64,000 nt of DNA, from NCBI GenBank assembly GCA_030596395.1, contig JAUVKF010000001.1, positions 1 through 64,000 on the forward strand, written 5' to 3'. A program made the translations under genes and the position numbers. This stretch comes from Chlorobiota bacterium (GTDB lineage: Bacteria > Bacteroidota > Bacteroidia > Bacteroidales > F082). Below, one piece after another: positions 27,103 to 35,431 of the stretch (positions within the stretch are counted from its first letter, which is position 1; each line of letters begins with the position of its first letter). The notes beneath the pieces are model-generated. The model did no database searches. It was not told where the DNA came from and saw only the letters and a list, made by a program, of their open reading frames with translations.

Positions 27103-28218
27103 TTAGCTCTTAATTTCTTTCAGCACTATTTCTGCTGCCCTCCCGGATGCGCCGGCTTGTCCCAGTTTTTCTTTAAGTTCAGTATAATCAGATTGTAACT
27201 GCTTGATTTTGTTTGTATCGTTCAGTAAAAGATCCAGTTCCTTCATCAGATTCTTTTTGGTCAGGTCCTTCTGGACTAACTCTTTAACAGCCAATTTGTC
27301 CAGAATCAGATTCACCAATGAAATGTATTTAACATGCACAATCCATTTCGCAATGATGTATGAAGCGCTATGACCCTTGTAACATACTACTTCTGGTGTG
27401 CCAATTAACGCAGTTTCAAGTGTTGCCGTACCTGAGGTTACAAAAGCAGCAGAAGCATATTGCAGAATATCACGCATTTTATTCATTAACATCTTAACTG
27501 GAAGATCGCCGATAATCTGTTTATAAAAATGATGGGTGATTGAACTTACACCGGCAACTACAAATTGGTAATTTTCAAATTCAGGAACTACCTCAAGCAT
27601 GATTTTAAGCATCTTAGCCACTTCCTGTTTTCTGCTACCCGGAAGGATTGCTATCAGAGGTTTATCTTCAAGTTTATTGGCTTTGTAAAATTCTTCTTTT
27701 GGTGTTATTTTCTCATTTGACAAGGAATCCAGTAAAGGATGTCCAACGAATTCAACATCAAGACCATACTTATTATAAAAATCCTTCTCGAAGGGAAGAA
27801 TTACCATCATCTTGTCAACTACCCGCCTTATTTTCTTAACACGCGAACGTTTCCACGCCCACACCTGGGGCGAAATATAATAGATGACCTTGAATCCTTT
27901 TGCGTGGGCGAATTCGGCGATGCGCAGGTTAAACCCCGGATAATCAACAAGTATGAGGGCATCGGGTTGATAATGTTGTATATCACTTTTGCAGAAAGCG
28001 AGATTATCCATGATGGTCATCAGATTTTTAAACACTTCAACAAAACCCATAAAAGCCAGGTCGCGGTAATGTTTAACCAGTTCTCCACCTGCCTTTTTCA
28101 TCAGGTCACCTCCCCAAACACGGAATTCTGCTTCCGGATCTTTCTCTTTTATTGCAACCATCAGGTTGGATGCGTGCAAATCACCCGAGGCTTCACCGGC
28201 TATGATGTAATATTTCAT
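27103..28218 (-). CDS. lpxB: Lipid-A-disaccharide synthase
   Basis: LpxB joins UDP-2,3-diacylglucosamine and lipid X to make the lipid A disaccharide at the cytoplasmic face of the inner membrane. The 371-residue sequence has the N-terminal GEASGDLHASNLM motif (residues 8-20), LVDYPGFNLRIAEFA, YYISPQVWAWK (about 116-126) and VGHPLLD. The C-terminal half carries LPGSRKQEV, FVTSGTATLETALIGTPEVV and a final amphipathic helix. The length is normal for the family. It sits 11 nt after a small membrane protein gene in a five-gene operon, with comEC downstream. Confidence 0.95.
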   Translation of the reverse strand: MKYYIIAGEASGDLHASNLMVAIKEKDPEAEFRVWGGDLMKKAGGELVKHYRDLAFMGFVEVFKNLMTIMDNLAFCKSDIQHYQPDALILVDYPGFNLRIAEFAHAKGFKVIYYISPQVWAWKRSRVKKIRRVVDKMMVILPFEKDFYNKYGLDVEFVGHPLLDSLSNEKITPKEEFYKANKLEDKPLIAILPGSRKQEVAKMLKIMLEVVPEFENYQFVVAGVSSITHHFYKQIIGDLPVKMLMNKMRDILQYASAAFVTSGTATLETALIGTPEVVCYKGHSASYIIAKWIVHVKYISLVNLILDKLAVKELVQKDLTKKNLMKELDLLLNDTNKIKQLQSDYTELKEKLGQAGASGRAAEIVLKEIKS

Positions 28219-28229
28219 TCTGGATCCGG

Positions 28230-28511
28230 CTAAAAAAGAAAATAAAGCAATGTTAAGGCAAAAGTCACAATCAATATCCCACGGCCTGTTTTATCATAAT
28301 TCAGGTTTACAAAATAGTATTTGATAGCGAAAAGATTAATGGCAATACTTAACAGGAACAAATACTCTTGTTTACGCAGCATATGGGTGTTAAACATCTC
28401 CAATACAAGTATATCAATCAGGTAAAGAACCATGAAAAATACAGCAGGCAGGAGCACTCCAAATAAAATACCTGCGAAAAATTGATCTCGTTTAAACAGT
28501 TTTTCCCACAT
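28230..28511 (-). CDS. Small membrane protein in the surE-lpxB operon
   Basis: The 93-residue protein has hydrophobic helices at about 11-33, 45-62 and 72-93, so it is a small integral membrane protein. Charged residues cluster at the N-terminus (MWEKLFKRDQF) and in the loops. It is packed between surE (10-nt gap) and lpxB (11-nt gap). That spacing suggests a linked envelope function, such as a helper for lipid A synthesis or transport, but nothing in the sequence proves it. Confidence 0.7.
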   Translation of the reverse strand: MWEKLFKRDQFFAGILFGVLLPAVFFMVLYLIDILVLEMFNTHMLRKQEYLFLLSIAINLFAIKYYFVNLNYDKTGRGILIVTFALTLLYFLF

Positions 28512-28521
28512 TTTAAATTAA

Positions 28522-29283
28522 TTATTCAAAGTTCAATTTATCAACATATTCATGAGCTGTAAAATCAAATTTTACCGGAACTACTGAAATATAATTATCC
28601 GCCAGTGCCTGTTCATCTGTATTACTTCGTTTATCACCATTCACAAACCTGCCCCCTAACCAATAATAGGTACGGCCGTACGGATCTTTGCGCTCTTCAA
28701 ATTCTTCCACCCATCTGGCTTTTGCCTGACGGCATACTTTTATCCCTTTAATTGGGCTCTGCGATATTCTTGGAATATTCACATTAAGGCACACGCCTTC
28801 TGGCAGGCCTTCATCCAGCACTTTCCATGTAATTTTTAATATCCAATCCTCAACATGGCTAAAGTCGGCATCAGGCATATAATCCATCAATGAGAATCCA
28901 ATAGCAGGAATTCCATCTATCGCTGCTTCCAGTACAGCGGCCATGGTTCCCGAATAAATAATATTAATTGAAGCATTAGAACCGTGGTTTATTCCCGATA
29001 CAACCAAGTCGGGTGTACGGTTTAGCAGGCGATGTTTCCCGAGCTTAACATTGTCGGTTGGTGTTCCGTTTGTAACATACTCTTTGTAATCTTTTTTGTC
29101 CTTTAAAATTCTGGGCATCAAAGGTGTTTGAATAGTTACAGCATGTGCCATCCCCGACATCACCTGCTCGGATGCAATAACCACCACCTCACCCAGTTGC
29201 TGCATAATTTCAATTAATTTACGCAGTCCGGGGGCTTTGATGCTGTCATCGTTTGTTACTAATATCAACGGTTTTTTATCCAT
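28522..29283 (-). CDS. surE: 5'/3'-nucleotidase SurE
   Basis: SurE is a metal-dependent phosphatase that removes phosphate from nucleoside 5'- and 3'-monophosphates and is linked to stationary-phase survival. The 253-residue protein shows the metal-binding start ILVTNDDSIKAPG (Asp12, Asp13), the NGTPTDNVKLG loop (about 72-82), and VVSGINHGSNASINIIYSGT (about 94-113) with the second metal ligand Asn and catalytic Ser. The length is typical. It follows DUF502 by 6 nt and is co-transcribed with lpxB and comEC. Confidence 0.95.
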   Translation of the reverse strand: MDKKPLILVTNDDSIKAPGLRKLIEIMQQLGEVVVIASEQVMSGMAHAVTIQTPLMPRILKDKKDYKEYVTNGTPTDNVKLGKHRLLNRTPDLVVSGINHGSNASINIIYSGTMAAVLEAAIDGIPAIGFSLMDYMPDADFSHVEDWILKITWKVLDEGLPEGVCLNVNIPRISQSPIKGIKVCRQAKARWVEEFEERKDPYGRTYYWLGGRFVNGDKRSNTDEQALADNYISVVPVKFDFTAHEYVDKLNFE

Positions 29284-29289
29284 ATATTT

Positions 29290-29877
29290 TTAGTCAATAT
29301 TTGTTACCCCAGCCGAAATCACAAATTTCATTACCTCGGTTGAGGAAGCATTTATGGGTGTAATATGATCAGCCGGTACGATAAATAAATTGCCCGACCA
29401 GGCATATGAATGCGGCAAATATACCGCTACTTTTTCATTTGACTGGCCTATAATCGAAAGATCGTTGTTGGTGACAAAACCTATTTTTTCGAGTGCGGTG
29501 TTGTTGCTGATTTTCACAAGAACAGGCTGATTAAAGCGTTTCTTTTTACCGACAAATGCCGAAACAAGGTCTTTCACAGCCGTGTAAACAATTTTAATCA
29601 GCGGAGCTTTGGCCAGCAATTTGTCGAAATAATTGATAATCGGCTGAAAAATAATGGTTGAACCGAGGAAACCAATTAATGTGATAATAAGCAAGAGGAT
29701 AATCAATCCGAGGCCGGGGATATAAATTCCGATGATCTCGTCAACATAACCCTGCAAAAGACCATTGATATAAAGAAATAGTTTGACAATTGCCCATATT
29801 GTGACGGTAATGGGTGCAATTAAAAGCAAGCCCTGAAAGAAGTAATTGAGTAAGCGGGATGATATTTTACCTTTCAT
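29290..29877 (-). CDS. DUF502 membrane protein
   Basis: The 195-residue protein has two transmembrane helices (about 12-36 and 52-74) followed by a soluble domain. The LLNYFFQGLLLIAPITVTIW start and the QPIINYFDKLLAKAPLIKIV, VKDLVSAF and LPHSYAWSGNLFIVP motifs are those of DUF502. Members are uncharacterised inner-membrane proteins. It is the first gene of the surE-lpxB-comEC operon, with a promoter element 23 nt upstream. Confidence 0.85.
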   Translation of the reverse strand: MKGKISSRLLNYFFQGLLLIAPITVTIWAIVKLFLYINGLLQGYVDEIIGIYIPGLGLIILLLIITLIGFLGSTIIFQPIINYFDKLLAKAPLIKIVYTAVKDLVSAFVGKKKRFNQPVLVKISNNTALEKIGFVTNNDLSIIGQSNEKVAVYLPHSYAWSGNLFIVPADHITPINASSTEVMKFVISAGVTNID

Positions 29878-29899
29878 AATCTATATTGTTGTTTACGTG

Positions 29900-29907
29900 C
29901 AAAAATA
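29900..29907 (-). promoter_or_regulatory. -7 promoter element (TATTTTTG) for the surE-lpxB operon
   Basis: A TAnnTTTG match on the minus strand, 23 nt upstream of the DUF502 start at 29877. Confidence 0.5.
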
Positions 29908-29936
29908 TAGCATAAAAGGAAAGGATACTGAGCGAT

Positions 29937-30524
29937 CTATGCAAATCGCAACAGTTCTTCGTACAAGCTGTGTGTTGGCAGGCCCATCACATTAAAGTAA
30001 GAACCATCAATTCGTTCGATGGCAACATGGCCTATCCATTCCTGTATGCCATAGGCACCCGCTTTATCAAATGGTTTAAAGGTATCGATATAATGATTGA
30101 TTTCTTGCAATGATAGTGTTTTGAATACTACACTTGTTGTAACAGAAAAAGTATGCTGTTTATCAAGCGCCTTGATAGTGACACCTGTTATCACCTCATG
30201 TGTTTTGCCGGAAAGCTGTTGCAGTATCTCAATGGCTTCAGCTTTACCAGCAGGTTTTCCAAGAATTTCACCATCTAATGTAACAACAGTATCGGAAGCA
30301 ATAATTAGTGTGTTATCATGAAGGTCATCCTTTGTAAAGGCATCTGCTTTTATTCGGCTTAAAAATTCAGCTGCTTCCACTGGATTTAAATCATCAGGAA
30401 AAACCTCATCAATATGTTTAGGCTCAACCCTGAACCTTAGCCCCATTTCCTCAAGCAGTTGCTTACGCCTGGGTGAAGCAGAGGCAAGAATGATATCGTA
30501 ATGCTTTAATCTCTCAGCTAACAT
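29937..30524 (-). CDS. maf: Maf-family nucleoside triphosphate pyrophosphatase
   Basis: Maf proteins hydrolyse non-canonical or excess nucleoside triphosphates (dTTP/UTP or m7GTP, depending on subgroup) to monophosphates. The 195-residue protein has the N-terminal ILASASPRRKQLLEEMGL motif (residues 11-28), the catalytic ASDTVVTLDGEILGKP (about 75-90) with the general-base Asp, and the GKTHEVITGV loop. The C-terminal GAYGIQEWIGHVAIERIDGS motif is present. The length is normal. It is separated from the upstream UbiA-type gene by a 280-bp repeat-containing gap. Confidence 0.92.
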   Translation of the reverse strand: MLAERLKHYDIILASASPRRKQLLEEMGLRFRVEPKHIDEVFPDDLNPVEAAEFLSRIKADAFTKDDLHDNTLIIASDTVVTLDGEILGKPAGKAEAIEILQQLSGKTHEVITGVTIKALDKQHTFSVTTSVVFKTLSLQEINHYIDTFKPFDKAGAYGIQEWIGHVAIERIDGSYFNVMGLPTHSLYEELLRFA

Positions 30525-30613
30525 ATCCTTAATTGTTTCTAATCGTTACTAAATGAACATTGAAATTTTCTTATCAAATATTATTATTGAATTCCATAAT
30601 AAGTGGAAATAAG

Positions 30614-30668
30614 GGGAATAGGATTATAAAGGGAATAGGATCATTAAAACCATTATACCCTTATACCC
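30614..30668. repeat. G-rich and C-rich short tandem repeats in an intergenic gap
   Basis: The gap 30525-30804 holds GGGAATAGGAT twice (30614-30624 and 30631-30641, period 17) and TTATACCC twice in direct tandem (30653-30660, 30661-30668). The C-rich block is roughly the inverse of the G-rich block, like the arrangement at 23516-23625. No gene or clear promoter is visible in the rest of the gap. Confidence 0.5.
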
Positions 30669-30804
30669 ATATTTCCTCTATCATATTTACAAAATATATT
30701 TTTATAACCTGCTAATTAAGAATTGATTTACAATCTGATTAGTTACACTTATATTTATAACTCTGATTACCAAAACCTGCATTAAGAGGCTGTTTAGGAA
30801 TTAA

Positions 30805-31755
30805 TTAAACTTCAAAATAAACCAATATCATCGACAATATACCAATAAGCATAAGCACTTTGATAAATAATGAAAGCTTGTTGAAGTCTGATTTTGTGTT
30901 TGCTTTTATCAGCCAGACAATTATTGCAACGAAAAGGACATCAATTGCAATAAAATATCCGAATAGCAACAGGAAGCCGGCCTGGTAAAAAAATGTTTGA
31001 AACCACACCGAAAAAATGAATCCTGCGATGGCCACCACCATTCCTAATATCCTTGATTTTCTTTGTCCATAAGCAACTGCAAACGTCCCGCAACCATATC
31101 GGTCGTCTCCTTCAAAATCCTCGATATCTTTAACCACCTCCCGTAATAAGCTGACAATAAATGCAAAACCCATGTACATCAATACAAAGTGGTTTACCAA
31201 TGGAAATTGTGTCTGAACCGATGAAAATACCATTGCATTGTTACTGAGTGCAAAAAATTCAAATACCCAGACCAATCCGAAGGAGAGCGAGCTTAAAAAG
31301 GCAACCACAATATTTCCAACAAGCGGCATACATTGATAACGCTCAGAATAAAACCACAGCAAACCTGCTGCAAACACAAATATCAATGCATAGTTGATCT
31401 GGTTTAACATCCACGATAAAACAGTACCCAATATCACACCTGCAACCGTAAAAATCCAATAAAGCAATTGAATTGTTGCAACAGGAAAACGTTTCCCTAC
31501 CTGGTTTGCCCCGGGTTTGTTGATGCTATCGGCCTGCATATCAAAAAAATCGTTGATCAGGTAACCACCGATAGTTATGAGTAATGTTGAAACAACCAGC
31601 AGTATAAAATGAAACATTGACATTCCTGATTCCAATCCACTAGTCTGTAGAATAGGTTGAATCACAAAAAATAGCGTAAATACCATGCTGAAAGTCACAA
31701 TCAGCAGGTTTGGCCAGCGGATGAGTTTAAGGACATTTAACATTGATTCGCGCAA
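30805..31755 (-). CDS. UbiA-family prenyltransferase (geranylgeranylglycerol-phosphate type)
   Basis: The 316-residue membrane enzyme has eight to nine predicted helices. The first Asp-rich motif (NDFFDMQADSINKPG, about 73-87) and the second (DIEDFEGDDRYG, about 210-221) bind Mg-diphosphate of the isoprenoid donor. The sequence resembles the group annotated as geranylgeranylglycerol-phosphate geranylgeranyltransferase in this phylum; the acceptor cannot be decided by eye and may instead be a quinone or heme precursor. Translation could also start at an internal ATG at 31743. It follows the HAD phosphatase by 18 nt in a leftward operon. Confidence 0.82.
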   Translation of the reverse strand: MRESMLNVLKLIRWPNLLIVTFSMVFTLFFVIQPILQTSGLESGMSMFHFILLVVSTLLITIGGYLINDFFDMQADSINKPGANQVGKRFPVATIQLLYWIFTVAGVILGTVLSWMLNQINYALIFVFAAGLLWFYSERYQCMPLVGNIVVAFLSSLSFGLVWVFEFFALSNNAMVFSSVQTQFPLVNHFVLMYMGFAFIVSLLREVVKDIEDFEGDDRYGCGTFAVAYGQRKSRILGMVVAIAGFIFSVWFQTFFYQAGFLLLFGYFIAIDVLFVAIIVWLIKANTKSDFNKLSLFIKVLMLIGILSMILVYFEV

Positions 31756-31773
31756 TTTTTTACCATGTATTAT

Positions 31774-32295
31774 TTACCAACTATACGCTTCTTCACTCAT
31801 CCATTTTCGCTGCACTTTAAGCACTTGTTCTACAATATCGCGAACACAGCCCTCCCCTCCTTTTTTATCAGAGATAAATATTGAAATTTCTTTGATCTCC
31901 TCAACCGCATCGGCAGGACAAACAGGGATTCCAATCATTTTCATCACGTAATAGTCTGGGATGTCATCACCCATGTACACCACATGTTTCGGGTTAATAT
32001 TTCGTTCTGAAAGATATTTCTTCAGCACTACTTCTTTATTTTTCACCCCTAGAAATACATCTTTTATGCCCAGTGTTCCAAACCTGTTTTCCATCGACCT
32101 GGAAAAACCACCGGAAATGATCACCACATTAAATCCTAATTTTACGATAAGTTGCAAAACATATCCGTCTTTAACATTGGCACTCCTAAGCGGCTGACCT
32201 TCGTCCATTAAAATCACTTTTCCGTTAGTCATCACACCGTCATAGTCAAAAATAAAGGTGTCGACATCTTTTAATAATGCTTTATAATTAGCCAT
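31774..32295 (-). CDS. HAD-family phosphatase, KdsC type (KDO-8-phosphate phosphatase)
   Basis: The 173-residue protein lacks a cap domain and has the KdsC layout: FIFDYDGVMTNGKV (nucleophile Asp and acid/base Asp, residues about 14-27), VVIISGGFSRSMENR (Ser/Thr motif) and YMGDDIPDYYVMKMIGIPVC (metal-binding Asp pair, about 107-126). KdsC removes phosphate from 3-deoxy-D-manno-octulosonate 8-phosphate for the lipopolysaccharide core. The start overlaps the stop of the DUF2520 gene by 8 nt. An alternative use in sialic- or nonulosonic-acid synthesis is possible for this fold. Confidence 0.88.
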   Translation of the reverse strand: MANYKALLKDVDTFIFDYDGVMTNGKVILMDEGQPLRSANVKDGYVLQLIVKLGFNVVIISGGFSRSMENRFGTLGIKDVFLGVKNKEVVLKKYLSERNINPKHVVYMGDDIPDYYVMKMIGIPVCPADAVEEIKEISIFISDKKGGEGCVRDIVEQVLKVQRKWMSEEAYSW

Positions 32296-33073
32296 GGTAT
32301 TTATTTCTGATTTGCATTGATATTAAATGATATAATTCCCTGTATTCCGGTAAATTGCTTAACATTTTCTCGTGTTCCGAGATGGTTGAAGTATCATTTC
32401 TTTTTGCCGGGCCTGTTTGCGCTTGTTCCGGCCCAAGCGTTTTTATTTTATTGGCTGTTTCCCTGATCAGCGGGAGCAGCAGATCTAAACTAATTCCTTT
32501 TTCTTTTAGTATATCTCCAGCAATATGATATAAATGATTTGTGAAATTATTGACCATTACGGCAGCTAGGTGCAGGTATCTTCTATCTTCTGAGTTTATA
32601 TACTGCACGTCCTTACTTAGTTTTCCGGCCAGTTCTTTTAATAGTGCTTCTATTTCCTGGTTATTCCCTTCAATACAAAATGGGACATCAGAAAGGTCAA
32701 TTTCTTTGTTTTTTGTAAATGTTTGCAATGGATAAAAAACCCCGAAATGTTTTGCCGAAGATAAAACTTCAATTGAACTGAACCCAGAAGTATGCGCGAT
32801 AATACCTTCCGATTTTTGCAAACCTTCAAATGCTTCTCTAATAATAGAATCAGGAACCGAAACCAGGATCAGGTCAACGTTCGGGTTCAATGAATTTGGG
32901 CCATTAACTACATCACAATCTACTTGTTGAGCAAATTGCTTTGCATGCGCGACTGTTGGCGAATAAACCTCAGCTATATTTAAGCCTTCCTTTATAAAAG
33001 CAAGGGCCAGATGCGAAGCTACATTGCCCGAGCCAATAAAACTGATATTTCGAATTTGTTTTTGTTTATCCAA
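32288..33073 (-). CDS. Rossmann-fold and DUF2520-domain protein
   Basis: The 261-residue protein has an N-terminal NAD(P)-type Rossmann fold (ISFIGSGNVASHLALAFIKE, residues about 10-29) and a C-terminal helical DUF2520 domain (about 120-255) resembling 6-phosphogluconate/pyrroline-5-carboxylate dehydrogenase-like dimerisation regions. The motif IAHTSGFSSIEVL is characteristic. The substrate is unknown. Its stop overlaps the KdsC-type gene by 8 nt, so the two are translationally coupled, suggesting a linked but undefined metabolic step. Confidence 0.85.
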   Translation of the reverse strand: MDKQKQIRNISFIGSGNVASHLALAFIKEGLNIAEVYSPTVAHAKQFAQQVDCDVVNGPNSLNPNVDLILVSVPDSIIREAFEGLQKSEGIIAHTSGFSSIEVLSSAKHFGVFYPLQTFTKNKEIDLSDVPFCIEGNNQEIEALLKELAGKLSKDVQYINSEDRRYLHLAAVMVNNFTNHLYHIAGDILKEKGISLDLLLPLIRETANKIKTLGPEQAQTGPAKRNDTSTISEHEKMLSNLPEYRELYHLISMQIRNKYHG

Positions 33074-33085
33074 ACCGGTTGGCTG

Positions 33086-33655
33086 TTAAAAGTTTTTCTG
33101 CATTTCCTTTTTTAGGTTGATCAATGCATTATTAACCGAATTAATTTCCTTTTCAAAGCCTTTGATGAGGATATCTTTGGCCAGATCACTTCCCGGAGCA
33201 ATTTTATCAAGATTTGCAGCCGAAGTACTGATCAATTTCAGGATATCCTCCTTGGCCATCTTAACAAGCTCCCAGGCTTTGTCCGAAATATACAATTGCT
33301 GCGACATATTGTGCTCATATTCTTCCCTGATGCTGTTAACCAGCAATGTTTCAAGCTTACTAACCGTTTGACCGGGTTGAATTATCCGGGGAATGATATT
33401 AACCGGATTGATACGTTCAAGAAACAAAGCTACTCTTTCGTACGCTTGTAAACGCAGTCCAAGAAGCTTCTTATCTTTTTCCAACTTCCGATCTGATTCT
33501 ATCTGGGTACGGATTATATCCTGGTTAGCATTAATTGCCTCGATGGCTTTCTGTTGTTGTTTAGCAAGAAAATAAGGCATAACAAGGATAACAACCAGTA
33601 ATACAATTGTCGGTATTGCAAGTAGTAAGGCACAGGTAATATCTATCATGATCAA
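33086..33655 (-). CDS. Membrane-anchored helical protein, unknown function
   Basis: The 189-residue protein has one N-terminal transmembrane helix (about 7-30) followed by a long helical region. Residues 33-75 are rich in Gln, Lys and Glu and look like a coiled coil, then come AYERVALFLERINPVNIIPR and SIREEYEHNMSQQLYISDKA. I believe similar uncharacterised proteins occur in related bacteria, but the family has no known activity. It is the first gene of the DUF2520-kdsC-UbiA operon (12-nt gap), so a role near envelope biogenesis is possible. Confidence 0.7.
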   Translation of the reverse strand: MIMIDITCALLLAIPTIVLLVVILVMPYFLAKQQQKAIEAINANQDIIRTQIESDRKLEKDKKLLGLRLQAYERVALFLERINPVNIIPRIIQPGQTVSKLETLLVNSIREEYEHNMSQQLYISDKAWELVKMAKEDILKLISTSAANLDKIAPGSDLAKDILIKGFEKEINSVNNALINLKKEMQKNF

Positions 33656-33828
33656 GTTGGTTTTATTTCAAATAAAAGTATACAAAAAAACGACTTTTTT
33701 GATTTAATGTGTTGGAATTTAATTTTGATTTTTCCCACATTTTATTTTATAGAATTTCTGAGCCATTCTTTAATCAATCTGAAGACGTCGCATGCCTTTG
33801 TTACTTAATTAACAATTGCTTATTTAAG

Positions 33829-33836
33829 TATCTTTG
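33829..33836 (+). promoter_or_regulatory. -7 promoter element (TATCTTTG)
   Basis: A full TAnnTTTG match 28 nt upstream of the aminotransferase start at 33865. Confidence 0.5.
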
Positions 33837-33864
33837 CTGACTTCAAAAATCAAATTAACCTAAA

Positions 33865-35073
33865 ATGGATAAAAGTATATTGGCCGACAGGATAGCAAGC
33901 ATGACTGAGTCGGCAACACTGGCGATGACACGTAAGAGCCGCGAATTAAAAGACAAAGGCGTTGATGTAATTGCTTTGAGTATTGGAGAACCTGACTTCA
34001 ATACGCCAGTACTCGTTAAGGAAGCTGGCAAAAGATCTATTGACGATAACATTACCCATTATCCACCAGTCCCTGGCCTGCCTGCTCTTCGTGAAGGTAT
34101 TTCTAATAAGCTTAAACGCGATAACGGACTTGATTTCAAACCCTCTCAAATCGTTGTATCAAATGGTGCCAAACAGTCAATTGCCAATATTATGTTTTGC
34201 GTTTTAAATGAAGGTGATGAGGTAATTATTCCAAAACCTTACTGGGTTTCATACCCCTCAATGGTTCAAATGGCAGGAGGAATATCAGTTTATATAGATG
34301 CCGGTATTGAGCAGGATTTTAAGGTGACACCTGAACAAATTGAAAAAGCGATAACGCCAAATACCAAAGTATTTTTGTTTAACTCGCCCAGCAATCCGAC
34401 GGGTTCGGTTTATACCGAAAAGGAAATTGATGCAATTGCAAAGTTATTCGAGAAATATCCTGACATTCTGATCATTTCTGATGAGATTTATGAGTTGATT
34501 GTTTTTGATGGTATTCATAAAAGCCTGGCCGAATATCCATCAATCAAACACCAGGTTGTGATTGTCAACGGAGTATCAAAAGGCTTTGCCATGACCGGAT
34601 GGCGGATTGGATATATTGCAGCGCCACAGTTCATCGCCGATGCCTGTTCAAAATTTCAAGGCCAATATACATCAGGTGCAGGTACCATTTCGCAAATGGC
34701 CGCTCTGGAGGCCATGAACACAGTACCTTCGGAATCGGAAGAACTGAAAACAATGAAGAAAGCATTTGTGGAAAGACGGGATTTATTGATTGATTTAATG
34801 AAGAATGTTCCTGGTGTAAAGACAAATGTACCTCAGGGAGCTTTTTATCTTTTCCCCGATTTCAGGCATTATTTTGGCAAATCGAATGGCGAAAGCATTA
34901 TCAATAACAGCAACGACCTGTGCATGTTCCTGCTCGAAAAAGCACATACAGCTGTAGTACCCGGTGAGGCCTTTGGTACGCCTGACTGTATTCGCTTTTC
35001 CTATGCAGCTTCAAAAAACGATATTACGGAAGCTGTCAATCGAATAGCAAAAGCATTGCAATCCCTGAAATAA
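33865..35073 (+). CDS. PLP-dependent aminotransferase, class I (aspartate aminotransferase type)
   Basis: The 402-residue enzyme has the type I fold. Substrate and cofactor residues are in SIGEPDFNTP (40-48), the Asn of FNSPSNPTGSVY (about 172-184), the PLP-pyridine Asp in ISDEIYE (about 204-210), Lys239 as Schiff base in VSKGFAMTGWRIGY, and the carboxylate-binding Arg near FSYAASK. It transfers amino groups between amino acids and 2-oxo acids, most likely aspartate/oxaloacetate, in the cytoplasm. It stands alone after a TAnnTTTG promoter. The 358-bp gap that follows (35074-35431) is AT-rich and shows no structure I can name. Confidence 0.92.
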   Translation: MDKSILADRIASMTESATLAMTRKSRELKDKGVDVIALSIGEPDFNTPVLVKEAGKRSIDDNITHYPPVPGLPALREGISNKLKRDNGLDFKPSQIVVSNGAKQSIANIMFCVLNEGDEVIIPKPYWVSYPSMVQMAGGISVYIDAGIEQDFKVTPEQIEKAITPNTKVFLFNSPSNPTGSVYTEKEIDAIAKLFEKYPDILIISDEIYELIVFDGIHKSLAEYPSIKHQVVIVNGVSKGFAMTGWRIGYIAAPQFIADACSKFQGQYTSGAGTISQMAALEAMNTVPSESEELKTMKKAFVERRDLLIDLMKNVPGVKTNVPQGAFYLFPDFRHYFGKSNGESIINNSNDLCMFLLEKAHTAVVPGEAFGTPDCIRFSYAASKNDITEAVNRIAKALQSLK

Positions 35074-35431
35074 ATTGATATTTACATTGATTTTAAATAA
35101 AAAATCCGTTGACTGACTCTACGTGTTTTAGAGACAAATAGGAGGATATTCCAAATAATTTTGTCAACCTTTCATAATAATTATTCCAATAGATGGATTT
35201 GAACAGTTCATTGTTAACAACTATCATTATTCAGCATTACGCGATGATTATCTAGTTTCTACTTTTATATCAATTATTTCCATCTAATCAATGGATTTAA
35301 TTTAACAACTGGGTAAAATGCAAAATGACCAAAATTATCTCTTTATTTTTTCTAAACATTTCTATGTTTTAAGCTCAGCTTGGTTGTTATTGATGATGTA
35401 ACCTCATTATTAACATAAATAAAGTAGAGTT

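Noticed and set aside
27739-28233. Antisense 164-codon frame over lpxB
   Set aside because: It is fully contained in the well-supported lpxB frame with no recognisable protein features.
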